DNA of 62,105 nucleotides, taken from NCBI GenBank assembly GCA_905221605.1, contig CAJNDS010002642.1, forward strand, positions 1 to 62,105, read 5' to 3'. A model generated the notes under the pieces. The model was given only the letters and a program-made list of their open reading frames with translations, made no database searches and was not told the DNA's origin. Positions 20,945-31,298 of this stretch are shown here, in pieces. This stretch comes from Symbiodinium natans (taxonomy: Eukaryota > Sar > Dinophyceae > Suessiales > Symbiodiniaceae). Position 1 is the stretch's first letter. Each line of letters begins with the position of its first letter. Made by a program: the position numbers and the translations under genes.

Positions 20945-21456
20945 GTGCAAGAAAGATTGCACGCGAACAATGCAGAGTGCTTTGTCGTAATGCCAGCTAA
21001 AGACAAGTTTAGCAAAGCCAAGAACACGCGTATCGACGGCGTTTTTTGTTTTCTTGAGTGTTGATGCAAACAGTATCGAATAGAAAAAATCTTGTTTGTC
21101 TGTGAGTTGATTTCAATTATGATTGAACTCAAATGGGTTCCAAAAGCAGCTCAATTCTGGGCACTGAAACGGGTCCTAGATTTTGATTTTGGATTTCCTG
21201 TGTGAACATACAAGGCCACCCAGGTTGGAGCCTCAAATTGGAACCCAAGTTTAGGAGCCATTTTTGGGCCCAGTTGCGGCGTTTTTTTCACACACGGGAA
21301 GCCAGATCTGGCTGTCAGCTCCTCGTTGCGAGTATAACAAATAAGCCTCTCAGTCGGTTCCAGTCTAAGTCTGTGTCAGTCTTCCCCCAAAATTGGAACA
21401 GCAGGCAGCAAAGGCGGCAAAGTGTGAACTTGTTTGGCACCGGAACTTTTTCTAAC
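20945..21456. other. 512-bp interval between the LTR-like copies
   Basis: No ORF of note, no primer-binding site starting TGG next to copy 1, and no clear polypurine tract before copy 2. If the copies are LTRs this is the remnant interior of a TRIM-like or heavily deleted element. Confidence 0.4.
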
Positions 21457-22934
21457 TGTGGAGGTCACTGGAGCTTCCTACCTTTTCGATCAATTCTGCT
21501 GCCCCTCATCTTGGGTTTCAGATTCTCCAGGTTTTGGTGCAAGGCCTGAAGGCAGAAGAGGAGAAAAGAAGGGTGCAGAGTCAACGTTTGGACAGACATC
21601 AACTGCAGGACGAGACGAGTTCAACCGTGGTGTTGATTCGTTAAGGTTGCGCGCAACGCCCAAGCCGTGAATAAGTGCAAGCGAAGCGAGCAAAACACCA
21701 GAGTAAATTCAACAAATGTAACTGATCAAGTGTTGATTTTAAGGGTTTTTTTCAACATTTTCGGAGACTTCAGAAATTTTGAAAATTCGTTGAATGGTGC
21801 TGAATCCAGGGAAGAATTGCAACACGCAACCAAAAACGAAAGACAAAGAATTAAGGGCACCCAGCCTGAAAGAAAGCAGAGTTTCTTCTGCTCAATCTTC
21901 TGTCAAATTTCAGTGTGCCTTGAATTTCTGTTTGGCCATTTTGGAAAATCAAAGACATCAAAAAAAGTCGAATGGAATGGAAATCGAGGCTGGGCGACTC
22001 TTAAGTCGGCCATGAATAAGGAGAGGTCAGTGTGATTGTTTTTTTCAATGTTAGCAAGAACTGCAAAAACATTGGTTTTTCTTTTTGAACTTTGGAGAAA
22101 TCGAGAAAACACTGGAAAGAAGCCAGAGTCGTGAAACTTAGACAACTTTCTTCAGATTCAGCAGATCATGCGCAGCAACACTTTTTGTTTTTTAGTTCAA
22201 ATTGCCTTTGCCCGTCTGAACAGAATTTTTCTCTTGCTTTTGCTCAATGGTTTCTTTGTTTTTTGTCGGAATGATCTCTCGGTTAAGTTGCAAGCTTTAG
22301 AAAGAGAGAGTTTCGAGAAACCGCCCTGAACCAAAACACAAACAGATCGTTCAGCAAGTGTTTTGGTAAGTGCTGTCAGCCCGGTAAGCTGTTGATTGAC
22401 CAGAAAGACAGTGAAAAAAATTGCAATCGGAACTTAAGATATCCATAAGAATGTGCCTTTTGTGGTTTCGGCTGTTTTTCTGTGTGCATGTGCAAGAGTG
22501 TTGTGGATGTGTGTGTGTGTGTGTGAGCATTTGTGGTTGCAAAGTGGGTTGGTTTGCGGGTGCATGTCTTTGGCTTCAGTGTGCAAGGAAAGTGTCAGTG
22601 TGTGGCAGTGTGTGGGTAAAAAGTGGTAACGCATGGAGTCTTAGAAGTGACACCAAAAAAAAAACCAGTGACCTTGCAGTGGTGTCTGTGTGTGTTTACC
22701 TCGTTTTTTCATTGTGAATGGGTGTGGTGTGTTGTGGTTTTCCGCGTTTTGGCAGAGAGTCGTGTGTGTCATGGAGTGTGGTGTGTGTCGTGGGTGCAAA
22801 GTGGCTTTAGCTGGGTTCTGCTGGCTGTTCAAGTGTGGAAGTGTGCGGGTGGTGAAAGGTGTGTGGATTTGGAGACACAAAAAGAGGGCAAGAAATCAGC
22901 TCCAAAAGGTAGGAAAGCCGAAGTAACCTCCACA
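21457..22934. repeat. LTR-like repeat, copy 2 (1478 bp)
   Basis: Same ends and content as copy 1, with small insertions (for example TTGATT near 22390). The giant LINE-like unit inserted at 22937-22954, two bases beyond the CA end, so copy 2 is older than that insertion. Confidence 0.65.
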
Positions 22935-22936
22935 GT

Positions 22937-22954
22937 ACATCTGTTGCAGTGGCA
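22937..22954. repeat. Left target-site duplication (18 nt)
   Basis: ACATCTGTTGCAGTGGCA, identical to 49475-49492. The first A could belong to the poly(A) on the right side, so the duplication is 17 or 18 nt, a normal length for LINE insertions. Confidence 0.88.
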
Positions 22955-23782
22955 GCCAAGTTTGCCTTACACTTTCTTGACTTCCCTGCACAAGGGTGGT
23001 GCCTGATCAGCTTTCTCAAAGCGTTGCATCTTGAGTTTGTCGCGTATAGAGACGAGTTCATCCCTCAATTCCTCCTTGTAAAGGGACAGCAAAATACTCT
23101 CTATGTGCAGCACTTGAAAGATGCCAACGCCGGCAAGAAGAAGTCTCCGCCAGTCGACTTCTTCCTATATGTCGAACAAGATGATCAATGTGCCTTAGCA
23201 ATGCTCAATGCTTCCCAGGCTCGTGATACTGTGCATGCGCTTACCCAAGCATCGATCATTGAGGTCGTTGACATTGAACGAAGAGGAGCCAGCCCTGGCA
23301 CCTTCCTTCACAAAGTAATCGAAGAGAACAGCCAGCTACCTACGCCTTGTCTGATATTTGAGGGTAACGAAGCTGCCTTGCATTTGCACGGCCATACTAT
23401 CCTCTGTTCCCCTTACCTTGGGCAAAGGGAACTCTTTGCGCTCTTCTTAACCCCATACTTTGCTGAGAATCATACCAGTAAAGCCTTTGCTTCAGATTGC
23501 AACTCGAACGAAGCCTGGCTTAGCGAGGTCTTGCGCGACTTCTCTTGCTTTGCTAAGCTTGCTCTACCGTGTCGACAGGCTGTGTATATTGGTATTGATG
23601 CACGAGGCGCACATTACACCACATATAAGCAAGGTACGGTGCATGAACAGACTGTCACCCACAACAACATCCCCTCCACAATTCCCACCCAAGAAAAGGC
23701 ACTGCGCATTTATGTCTACGATCGGCAACCTGCTGTCTACCATTGCTTCTATGGGGTCCATCGGGACCCTTTGCCCCTATGA
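22955..23782 (+). CDS. ORF1 of giant LINE, 5' truncated
   Basis: An open frame of about 275 codons begins at the insertion boundary without an ATG; the first internal Met lies some 85 codons in. This fits a 5'-truncated insertion whose ORF1 start is missing. No RRM, zinc knuckle or esterase motif is visible. Near the C-terminus YIGIDARGAHYTTY resembles IEIDMKGAHYTLL in the ORF2 C-terminal region. The stop TGA (23780-23782) overlaps the ORF2 ATG as ATGA, a layout used for termination-reinitiation in several LINEs. It is probably an RNA-binding or accessory protein by position, but not by motif. Confidence 0.7.
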   Translation, partial: AKFALHFLDFPAQGWCLISFLKALHLEFVAYRDEFIPQFLLVKGQQNTLYVQHLKDANAGKKKSPPVDFFLYVEQDDQCALAMLNASQARDTVHALTQASIIEVVDIERRGASPGTFLHKVIEENSQLPTPCLIFEGNEAALHLHGHTILCSPYLGQRELFALFLTPYFAENHTSKAFASDCNSNEAWLSEVLRDFSCFAKLALPCRQAVYIGIDARGAHYTTYKQGTVHEQTVTHNNIPSTIPTQEKALRIYVYDRQPAVYHCFYGVHRDPLPL

Positions 23783-26700
23783 CGACGATTCGTGACGTGG
23801 TGATCAAGGCAAGGTCTACGACCTTCCTTGATCACCTCAATGCCTATGTTGCTTGTCGTAGACATCGCGCACGTGTCAGATCCCTCAACAGCATTCTCCT
23901 TGCCTACAACCTGCCACTCACCTATCCCACAATGCGTGAGCTGAAGCTTGCTCTCATGGCCAATGACAGCCGACCTTTTAACCTAATCGCTGCTATCAAT
24001 CTTCAGCTCCCAACAGAAGAGCTTGAACTTGCACTGAATCTCATAGCTGACAGGCTTGTTCCTTACTTCGACACGATCCCAAAGGAGCCGTGCAAGCTGC
24101 AGGCTGTCGTTAGTTGGAACGTTACCTCGCTGTGTACCTTCGACACTATTGGCCTTGCCAAGCTTCGTACCATTGGTGCGTTGGCTCACCAAACGCCCGT
24201 GCTTTTGCAGGAAACCAAATGGAATGCTGCCTGTTTACACCGATTCAGACAGGCAACTGCCAGAATAAATACGATTGCCTCTCTCGCTATTTGGAAGGAA
24301 TCTGGACACTCTGGAGGAGTTGCTGTCTGTTTGCCACAGGACTATAAAGTCGTAGAAACTGTCGACCTTGTGCCTGGTTTTGCCCTTGCCGTACTGGTCA
24401 GATTTCGGTCTGTCTGCTACTGGCTCCTGTCGGTTTATTGGCACCCTGATCAATGGGGGAAGCTTTTCCCTGCACTTAGTGCTTTTGTCAAGGATGCAAC
24501 TCATGTGGTTGTCCTTGGGGGGGACTTCAATGCTGTTAATCAGCAGAAGGAGGGTGAGTATGCACATCTCCTTGCTCAAGGCGACATGATTGAATGCAAG
24601 TCTGACGGGCCAACTTTCGAGCAAGGCTCTACCTGCAGTCACCTTGACCATTACCTTATTTCCAGCTCGCTGTACTTGTCCGCCAAGATCTGTTCTGTCT
24701 CTTGGAAGCACAAAAAAGTAACTGGAGGACATCACTTGGTAAAGATTCGGTTTCGGCCGAAGCATAAGCTTGACAAAGATGTCCCGGCGATACCTGTTCG
24801 GACAGTTCCTGCTGCGGCTTTCTCTGTTCCACCTGCGACTACTGACTTACCTGGCATCGAGGCTGCGGAGACTAGCCCTTCGCACCTTCTTCTTCGTAAA
24901 CTAATTAATTGCACTAAAGCCCGCTTGATTGAAGAGCAGAACAAAGGTCAAAAACTCTGCCCTTCTGACGCGCTTGTTGCACAAAAAGCCACATGTTTCT
25001 TGTGGCATGCAAACCTACGTGCCCAAGCTGGAAACTCAATTGCTGCATTAATTAGGAAGTTGGTACGCCTTTTGAACAGGAGCACTGGTGCGACTGTCGG
25101 TGTCAACGCAAGCACCGTCACATCTTTAGCCAGGCATATCACCATACCCCCTTTCACGCCGTCAGGTAATGGTTCAGCCGAGCTCCCGAGACATTGGCTT
25201 CAAGAAGCGCTTAATCGGCTACACCTTGGTGCAGAGCTGAAAACTGCCCCCTCACCAAGTCTTCGTTCCCTGGTTGCTCAAAGAGATTTGCAGGTTGATA
25301 AGTCTAAAATTAAGTGGCAGGCCTTCAGGAAGATCTGCCCTCGAATCATCGATTCGCAACAGGTCAGAAGCGAAAATGGCCAGCTGATCACATCTATGAG
25401 TCAGTTTGATGCTGCACTAAGGGCAACTAGAGCCTTTTGGCACCACTTCCCTTGTCAATACGATAACCAGTGGGACAAACTCCTACAGCCATATGCGCAA
25501 AGGGCCCCCTTCGTGCCGGCTGACTTACCAGATGAAAGCATCATCTTCAAGGCCATTATTACCACCAAGGATTCTTCCCCGGGTCCCGATGGTGTGCCCT
25601 ATGCCTTCTATAGGCAAAATCCGAGTTATTTTGCCAACTTACTTGGGGATCATATGTGGGAGATGTGCTTGTCTCAAGCTGATCATCCGCTTCAGGCCTT
25701 AGTCTTCATTCCCAAGGCAGACAAGGGTGCGTACGCGGACAACTACAGGCCACTAGACATGCCCGATACTTGTGATCGAATCATTGACTCCGCAATCTAC
25801 GCTGTCCTTGCTGAGTCTTTCAAAGACTCGCTACATCCTGCCCAGGCTCTTCTTAATCACTTCAAAGAACCACAGGCAAATTATGCCCAAATGCAACACT
25901 ACTTGGAGCTCAAAGATGCCCAGTACACAGTCATGCTTTCCGACTTTGCCAAGGCCTTTGAACGGGTAAATCCCTGGTGGGTACTACAGTGCTTAGCGGC
26001 AAGAGCTGCCCCTGCCTGGATCAAAGCTTACGTCATCCACCTTATGTTTGGGAGGCGCACCCAGCATAAAGTGCAAGGTTTCTTGCTCGAGCCTATCTCC
26101 ATCCACCAAGGCCTTGCTATGGGAAGGGCGACTTCTGTTGTCCTTTTCTGTCTCGCCTTAGATCCCTTGATTTGGGCGCTGCACGACATTTCTTCCTTCA
26201 TAAGACTAACGGCTTACATGGACGATAACAGCGCTGCCTCCAAAGGCCTGCATTGGGTGGAAAAGGCACAAAGAACTTTCGAACCAGCGCACAGCGCGGG
26301 GTTACAAGTTCTCCGTCACCAATGCTTCCAAGCAGGGTTTATTTCTTTACAGGTTCTCCCTAGGGATGTCAGAGCATGCATAGCCCAATTTGGTGTCGCT
26401 TGGATTGAGTCCAAACAGCTTCCACCGAGCAATACTCTCACCATTGGAGGTCCCTCATTGCATCAAGCCTTGTGCTTACTGCTTCAACAGAACATCTACA
26501 GCCTCGACCAAGCAATGAGGATGTCCTTGACTAGGCTTGACGTGCGACACGGACTGCTCTTAGTAAGCGGAAGCAGATGCTACGTCCTGTCTAGCGATAT
26601 GCTGCTTTGCATGTGCACACAACAGCAAAATTTCCAGGCTTTGTTGGCTTGCATTATTGCATCGCCTTGCAAATGCAAATGCAAAACTTCTATTCTTACC

Positions 26701-29700
26701 AACAAGCCCTTCAAAACTGCTGATATCCTTCTCCTCGACATGACGCCTTGGGGGTCTAAGATTATTGCTGAGACTGCGACAATGTTGGGCTTTATCCTGC
26801 GTGGCCGCATGTCAAAATATGAATGGGAGCAAGCAACGTCTATTGATGAAATCCATTGGGTTGGACAAAGGAAAATGTCAGATGTTTCCTTGCGCATGCT
26901 GACCCTTGATAAGGCCTTGTGCAATATGTTGAGAAGGAATAAACAAGCTCTTTCCCTTACTGCATCAATGCCTGCCAGGATTCAATTCCATACCGCCTTC
27001 ATTGCCTCTTGCCCTCTTTTCTGCAATTCCTTGTACGCCTTCACCAAACGGCATATGCTCAAAGCATTAGCTATTGCCAGCTCAACTATTTTGAGGCGTC
27101 CCTGGATTCAGGCCAAACATATGGCGGGCGTTTTTGATTTTATCAAAGCGCCTAGGGCAATGGATCCTGAGATAGGCGCCATATTATCTAAAGTTGGCCT
27201 ACTGCTGCGCTGGAGAGGCAAATGGGCTTTAAACGTTATCCTGCATGACCTTGAAAATGCGCATGCGGCCAACCTTCCCTTCTACCATTCGTTGCTTGTG
27301 CAAGCCAGGCAAGCCATTCAGAAATCAGTCTCCTTAGGAGACTCACCAATCATTGAGCAGTTCAAAAGCAAGTGCCATGATGCCCTATCTGCTGCGCTGC
27401 CTCGAGTGAGCCCTCACTCAGGCGGTCGCAAGCTCAAGCAGGCGCAAATTGCGCTTAGAGCAGTGTTGCGCAATGCTGCTTGTGTTCAGGCGCAAGGATA
27501 TCTTCGACAAAAAGTTGCGAACCATGCACATGAGAGACAGCTATGTGCCATTTTGCTTGCGCTAAACCTCCCGCCAAAAAACGTGGCTTCGGATGTCACT
27601 CGTTGCTACGCACTTAGATGGGCCATTGTTGAAGAAGCCGATGCATATTTTGTGTACAGGCAATATGCCTCTAGGGACGAGCAATGTAGAGTCTGCCTAC
27701 GCAAACAAACAGGGAAAGAGCTCTGGTATGACAATGGGTTCGGCAGCATGCCAGTCTGCAAACTCTGTCATCTCAACCAAAGCTGCCCTGATGACCTTGC
27801 CCATGCCATCAGCTGCATGCTGCCTTGCTGTGATGTTAACCAAGCACCACTCCTGCAATGTGCGGCAATGCCTGGTGCTCCGGCTAGAACTATTACTTAC
27901 AGAGCAGCTATACCCAATGAGCACCAGTGTACTTTTATCCAAAGCCACTGCCTGCTCTGTGGGCTGGGAGCAAACACAACAGAGCATTGGCTTACGGCTT
28001 GCGTGGTCACCAAAGCCTCCCTCTTTATTGTCCTAGTCACATTGGGATATGCTGGCACTGCCTCGTTTGACTCCCTGTGTCACACTGCCCTTCCTAAGAT
28101 CAATGTTGAGGGAGGGATTGACAAGAAATTCTGTGCCGTCCTATTGGCATGGATTGCGACCATAAGAAGATATACCATGGAACAGCAATGCACCTGGCAC
28201 CCTGGATGGTGTGAGACACCGCAACGGGCAAAACACATCAGTAACATACCCAAGCTCGCGTCACGTCTTTGGAATACCATCCCGAGGATGTTACTTCCCA
28301 AAGCACTACCGGCATGGTGGGTTGACACGGAACGCTGCAAGCCCTGTTGCAACGACGGAGGACTCCATATTGAGGTCAAGCATCCCCTTTCTGCCTTAAT
28401 TAAAGCAAGCGCCCAAGGGGTTACCGTCTCCCCCAGGAATGCCAATATAGGGGATGTCTTAGCAACATTAGATGCACAGCACTACTTGCTTGCACCTATG
28501 TATCAACAGACCCTTGGCGTCCCTAATGTTGCTCTATGGCCTAAAATGTGTCATTGCGGCAATCTGCACCTTAAAGTTACGGCATTAAGGCCAATCCCTG
28601 CAGGTACTCCACTTATTGTTGAGTTAAAACCTGTCAAAGATACCCACCTTGTTGCTCAATTTGACGGCAGCTGCCACGTGCAAGAAGGTATCGGTGGTGC
28701 GGGTGGTATCGTATGGTCGCCCGGACCAGTCCCGGTAATTCTTGAAACGATTGCCATCCCACTCCAGCCTTGTCCAGATTCTATGTTTGCGGAAATATGC
28801 GCCGCTGACGCAACGTTAGACAAGGCATTATCTCTAGCTGCTAGCAATCAAATTAGGGAGGTTATCCTTCAGGGCGACTGCATCAACATTGTAAAGCACT
28901 TTGCTGGTGCCTTGAGACTACATAGGGAAGACCTAGTGCGAAAACTGGACAACATGTGGCAAAAGTTAACGCACACACCCATTACAGTGCATTGGTCATA
29001 CGTCCCTCGCGTCGGCAACAAAGTCGCTGATCACCTGGCAGGAATCGCTGCTAACAGTCTCCGCTACGAAGCACCCCTTCATGAAGATGTCTTCTTTGAC
29101 TCGGGTGAGGGTCAGCCTCATATGCAAATAAACACTGAGTGCTTTCCGCCTATTCTGTTGCCTTCCAAGCAATGGCACCTGCAAGCTTTACAGGACTTGC
29201 ATTCCGGAGCTGAAACTATTTCTCTTGAGGCCCCCCCACTTTGGAATCCGGAACTGCTTTTGCGGTTTTGCCTCTACAATCGGATCAAACCTCCCCCCGA
29301 GCTTGATACAACGTGGCCAGGGCTGGTCCAGTATCGAAGGCCATCTTTGCACCCACAGGGTAGATATTATGCCATACGGCACTGGCAAACGAGTAAAAGG
29401 CTAACACGTTTCTTGGCCATCGGGCCGAACGCAATTGAAATCGACATGAAAGGTGCGCATTATACGCTTTTGCGCCTCCTTACATGTCACAGCCCTACTC
29501 ACCCACCCCTCCCAACGTTGCTTGAAGCCAGGGAGCTATTTAGTAGTCACCTTGCACGCGCGCCCAAAGCACAAACAGTACAAACCAAGCACTTGTTGCA
29601 AAGAGCAGTTGGAATGGACAGCAATGCTTTCCTTCGGCATGTTTATGAAGGTAGTATTGCTGCTTATGCCATCCCCCCTGCATTGGCAAGTTTTCTTGCA

Positions 29701-30282
29701 CACTTGGCGCAGGCTAAAGCTACCCTCCAGGGTATGATCCAGCAAGGAATCCCATTTTACCAACCGGATGCAAGGGTCAACAACAGGAATTGGGCAACTT
29801 TTGCACTTGAAGCTGCGGAAAGCTTCGTAATGCGAAAAGGGCTCGCTGCAATGCTCCCGTACTGCGCAGGCACAGTGCTTTGGGTACATGACGGGGTGTA
29901 CGTCAAAAATAGAAACGCAGTTTCACCCTTCATCGAAGGGGCTACTGAAGCGTTGGTTCAGCTCATCCAGGTGGGGCAGCACTGTCATCCACAGGTCACA
30001 CCTAACCAGGAATTTGCTAACCTACAAGATGTCTTTGCTATTACCACCACGAAGAGTGAATTTAATGCGGCAGTTGATGCGTTAAACGCTGCGGGTATCG
30101 CATGTCATAGCCCTGCTCTCCCAAAGCACCCAAAGGCAACCACCAACAGGGTGTCCAAGCGCCTCATCCTGGAAGTTCAGGATAAACTAGAGGTCGAGAG
30201 GCAAAGAGACGATAAAAGGAGACGCGTTGATGTTACAGCTGTTCCGCGTAGGGGATTGTGGGTAACACCCCCTTCGTTGTGA
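23779..30282 (+). CDS. ORF2: AP endonuclease, RT, zinc fingers, RNase H, polymerase-like tail (2167 aa)
   Basis: Start is the ATG of the ATGA overlap; an upstream in-frame TTG is less likely. Endonuclease at residues about 108-305: SWNVTSL, LLQETKW, LLSVYWHP, VVLGGDFNAV and SHLDHYL, so all catalytic positions are kept. RT at about 580-880: SSPGPDGVPYAFY, motif A LSDFAKAFERVN, an unusual motif B QGLAMGRATS and motif C AYMDDN (near 812). Zinc-finger motifs include CRVC..CKLC and CLLCGLGANTTEHWLTAC (near 1392), a typical LINE C-terminal finger. RNase H at about 1625-1765: QFDGSCH, MFAEICAADA, LQGDC and NKVADHLA. Residues 1880-2050 add IEIDMKGAHYTLL and LWVHDGVYV, resembling motifs A and C of DNA polymerase family A. 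At 2167 aa it is about twice the usual LINE ORF2. It should nick DNA and synthesise cDNA in the nucleus. Confidence 0.93.
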   Translation: MTTIRDVVIKARSTTFLDHLNAYVACRRHRARVRSLNSILLAYNLPLTYPTMRELKLALMANDSRPFNLIAAINLQLPTEELELALNLIADRLVPYFDTIPKEPCKLQAVVSWNVTSLCTFDTIGLAKLRTIGALAHQTPVLLQETKWNAACLHRFRQATARINTIASLAIWKESGHSGGVAVCLPQDYKVVETVDLVPGFALAVLVRFRSVCYWLLSVYWHPDQWGKLFPALSAFVKDATHVVVLGGDFNAVNQQKEGEYAHLLAQGDMIECKSDGPTFEQGSTCSHLDHYLISSSLYLSAKICSVSWKHKKVTGGHHLVKIRFRPKHKLDKDVPAIPVRTVPAAAFSVPPATTDLPGIEAAETSPSHLLLRKLINCTKARLIEEQNKGQKLCPSDALVAQKATCFLWHANLRAQAGNSIAALIRKLVRLLNRSTGATVGVNASTVTSLARHITIPPFTPSGNGSAELPRHWLQEALNRLHLGAELKTAPSPSLRSLVAQRDLQVDKSKIKWQAFRKICPRIIDSQQVRSENGQLITSMSQFDAALRATRAFWHHFPCQYDNQWDKLLQPYAQRAPFVPADLPDESIIFKAIITTKDSSPGPDGVPYAFYRQNPSYFANLLGDHMWEMCLSQADHPLQALVFIPKADKGAYADNYRPLDMPDTCDRIIDSAIYAVLAESFKDSLHPAQALLNHFKEPQANYAQMQHYLELKDAQYTVMLSDFAKAFERVNPWWVLQCLAARAAPAWIKAYVIHLMFGRRTQHKVQGFLLEPISIHQGLAMGRATSVVLFCLALDPLIWALHDISSFIRLTAYMDDNSAASKGLHWVEKAQRTFEPAHSAGLQVLRHQCFQAGFISLQVLPRDVRACIAQFGVAWIESKQLPPSNTLTIGGPSLHQALCLLLQQNIYSLDQAMRMSLTRLDVRHGLLLVSGSRCYVLSSDMLLCMCTQQQNFQALLACIIASPCKCKCKTSILTNKPFKTADILLLDMTPWGSKIIAETATMLGFILRGRMSKYEWEQATSIDEIHWVGQRKMSDVSLRMLTLDKALCNMLRRNKQALSLTASMPARIQFHTAFIASCPLFCNSLYAFTKRHMLKALAIASSTILRRPWIQAKHMAGVFDFIKAPRAMDPEIGAILSKVGLLLRWRGKWALNVILHDLENAHAANLPFYHSLLVQARQAIQKSVSLGDSPIIEQFKSKCHDALSAALPRVSPHSGGRKLKQAQIALRAVLRNAACVQAQGYLRQKVANHAHERQLCAILLALNLPPKNVASDVTRCYALRWAIVEEADAYFVYRQYASRDEQCRVCLRKQTGKELWYDNGFGSMPVCKLCHLNQSCPDDLAHAISCMLPCCDVNQAPLLQCAAMPGAPARTITYRAAIPNEHQCTFIQSHCLLCGLGANTTEHWLTACVVTKASLFIVLVTLGYAGTASFDSLCHTALPKINVEGGIDKKFCAVLLAWIATIRRYTMEQQCTWHPGWCETPQRAKHISNIPKLASRLWNTIPRMLLPKALPAWWVDTERCKPCCNDGGLHIEVKHPLSALIKASAQGVTVSPRNANIGDVLATLDAQHYLLAPMYQQTLGVPNVALWPKMCHCGNLHLKVTALRPIPAGTPLIVELKPVKDTHLVAQFDGSCHVQEGIGGAGGIVWSPGPVPVILETIAIPLQPCPDSMFAEICAADATLDKALSLAASNQIREVILQGDCINIVKHFAGALRLHREDLVRKLDNMWQKLTHTPITVHWSYVPRVGNKVADHLAGIAANSLRYEAPLHEDVFFDSGEGQPHMQINTECFPPILLPSKQWHLQALQDLHSGAETISLEAPPLWNPELLLRFCLYNRIKPPPELDTTWPGLVQYRRPSLHPQGRYYAIRHWQTSKRLTRFLAIGPNAIEIDMKGAHYTLLRLLTCHSPTHPPLPTLLEARELFSSHLARAPKAQTVQTKHLLQRAVGMDSNAFLRHVYEGSIAAYAIPPALASFLAHLAQAKATLQGMIQQGIPFYQPDARVNNRNWATFALEAAESFVMRKGLAAMLPYCAGTVLWVHDGVYVKNRNAVSPFIEGATEALVQLIQVGQHCHPQVTPNQEFANLQDVFAITTTKSEFNAAVDALNAAGIACHSPALPKHPKATTNRVSKRLILEVQDKLEVERQRDDKRRRVDVTAVPRRGLWVTPPSL

Positions 30283-30414
30283 TGCGTGTAGTCCCCATTT
30301 CAACCACCCTCCCTCTTTCGTGATGGCGGCACCTTTGGCTCAGACCAGTTGTGAACGCCCGGGCACAACCAAACATGCTGGCCGCCACACGCTGCCTCCT
30401 GGCTTGGCGTTACC

Positions 30415-30951
30415 ATGAAGCCATTGGTAGTCATTCCAGCACAGCTGACTTCGAACTCACAGTCCTCCCTTGCAGCGGGAGCGATCCTCGTGGCTCTCTT
30501 AAATGAAAGCAAGTCGAATGAAGCCCTTTCCCCGTACCATAAGGATCGTTTATATCGAGGCGTCTCCTTTGGTAATCCACTGATCATTCACGAGATTGTC
30601 GAAAATCTGGATGAGGAAAAACTCCTACTTGCATGGACTCTCATTGAAGTCATTGCAAGGCTGGACGCTGCCACTCAACCTCGCGCTACCGTGTCAATGC
30701 TATGGAAAATAAGTGCACCAAATCTCCGTGCCATCTCGTGCGTTGGAGAACGTGCGCTTGCCCAATCACTTTCGGAGCACTTTTCTTCCCCCAAGTGGTC
30801 TTCACGTGTTGTCGGGGCTTTAGTCGGGCACAAAACTGGATGGGGTAGGGTAGAGGCATTGCTCCAGGTCTTAACGCCAAGAGCAACAGTCATTGCCCGT
30901 GAACTGTGTGAGTGTGAACAATTCCCCTATCACTTCTTTTGGCCGTGGTAG
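30415..30951 (+). CDS. Unknown protein in giant LINE (178 aa)
   Basis: ATG start, 132 nt after the ORF2 stop. The protein is helix-rich and has no recognised motif. PLIIHEIVENL..EKLLLAW is loosely similar to PIIVHR..LEQHLLLAW in the ORF ending at 35973, so the two may be distant duplicates. TTTGGCTCA, part of the spliced-leader 3' end, lies in the spacer at 30334-30342. Confidence 0.6.
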   Translation: MKPLVVIPAQLTSNSQSSLAAGAILVALLNESKSNEALSPYHKDRLYRGVSFGNPLIIHEIVENLDEEKLLLAWTLIEVIARLDAATQPRATVSMLWKISAPNLRAISCVGERALAQSLSEHFSSPKWSSRVVGALVGHKTGWGRVEALLQVLTPRATVIARELCECEQFPYHFFWPW

Positions 30952-31298
30952 TCATACCTTGTTTCTTCTCACACAATAGATCCAGAGCCACGTTATTGGC
31001 TTTAATGCCCCTGGCTGGACCCACCTCACTTTGGCCATCTGTTCGCAGACAGTGGAGCTATGTGCCAATGTGTCCACTGAGTGAGGGTGTGGTTGCCCCT
31101 TGTACTTTGTGCTCGGTGGGCTTTATTGCCGCTTATGGTACTCGTACCCTTACGTGCTCCTCTGTTATTTGCTTCGTTGATTGATCACTGCTAACATTGT
31201 GATCACCTACCCCTCCCCATCCGAATATAGTTGGCACATGCGTGGCAGTTATTTTGCTCAAGCGCTCGTTATGGGAGCACTGACCCTTAACCCGCGCA

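Noticed and set aside
30939-31184. 81-codon frame after the 30415 ORF
   Set aside because: Begins at TTG, has no motif, and most of its length looks like spacer.
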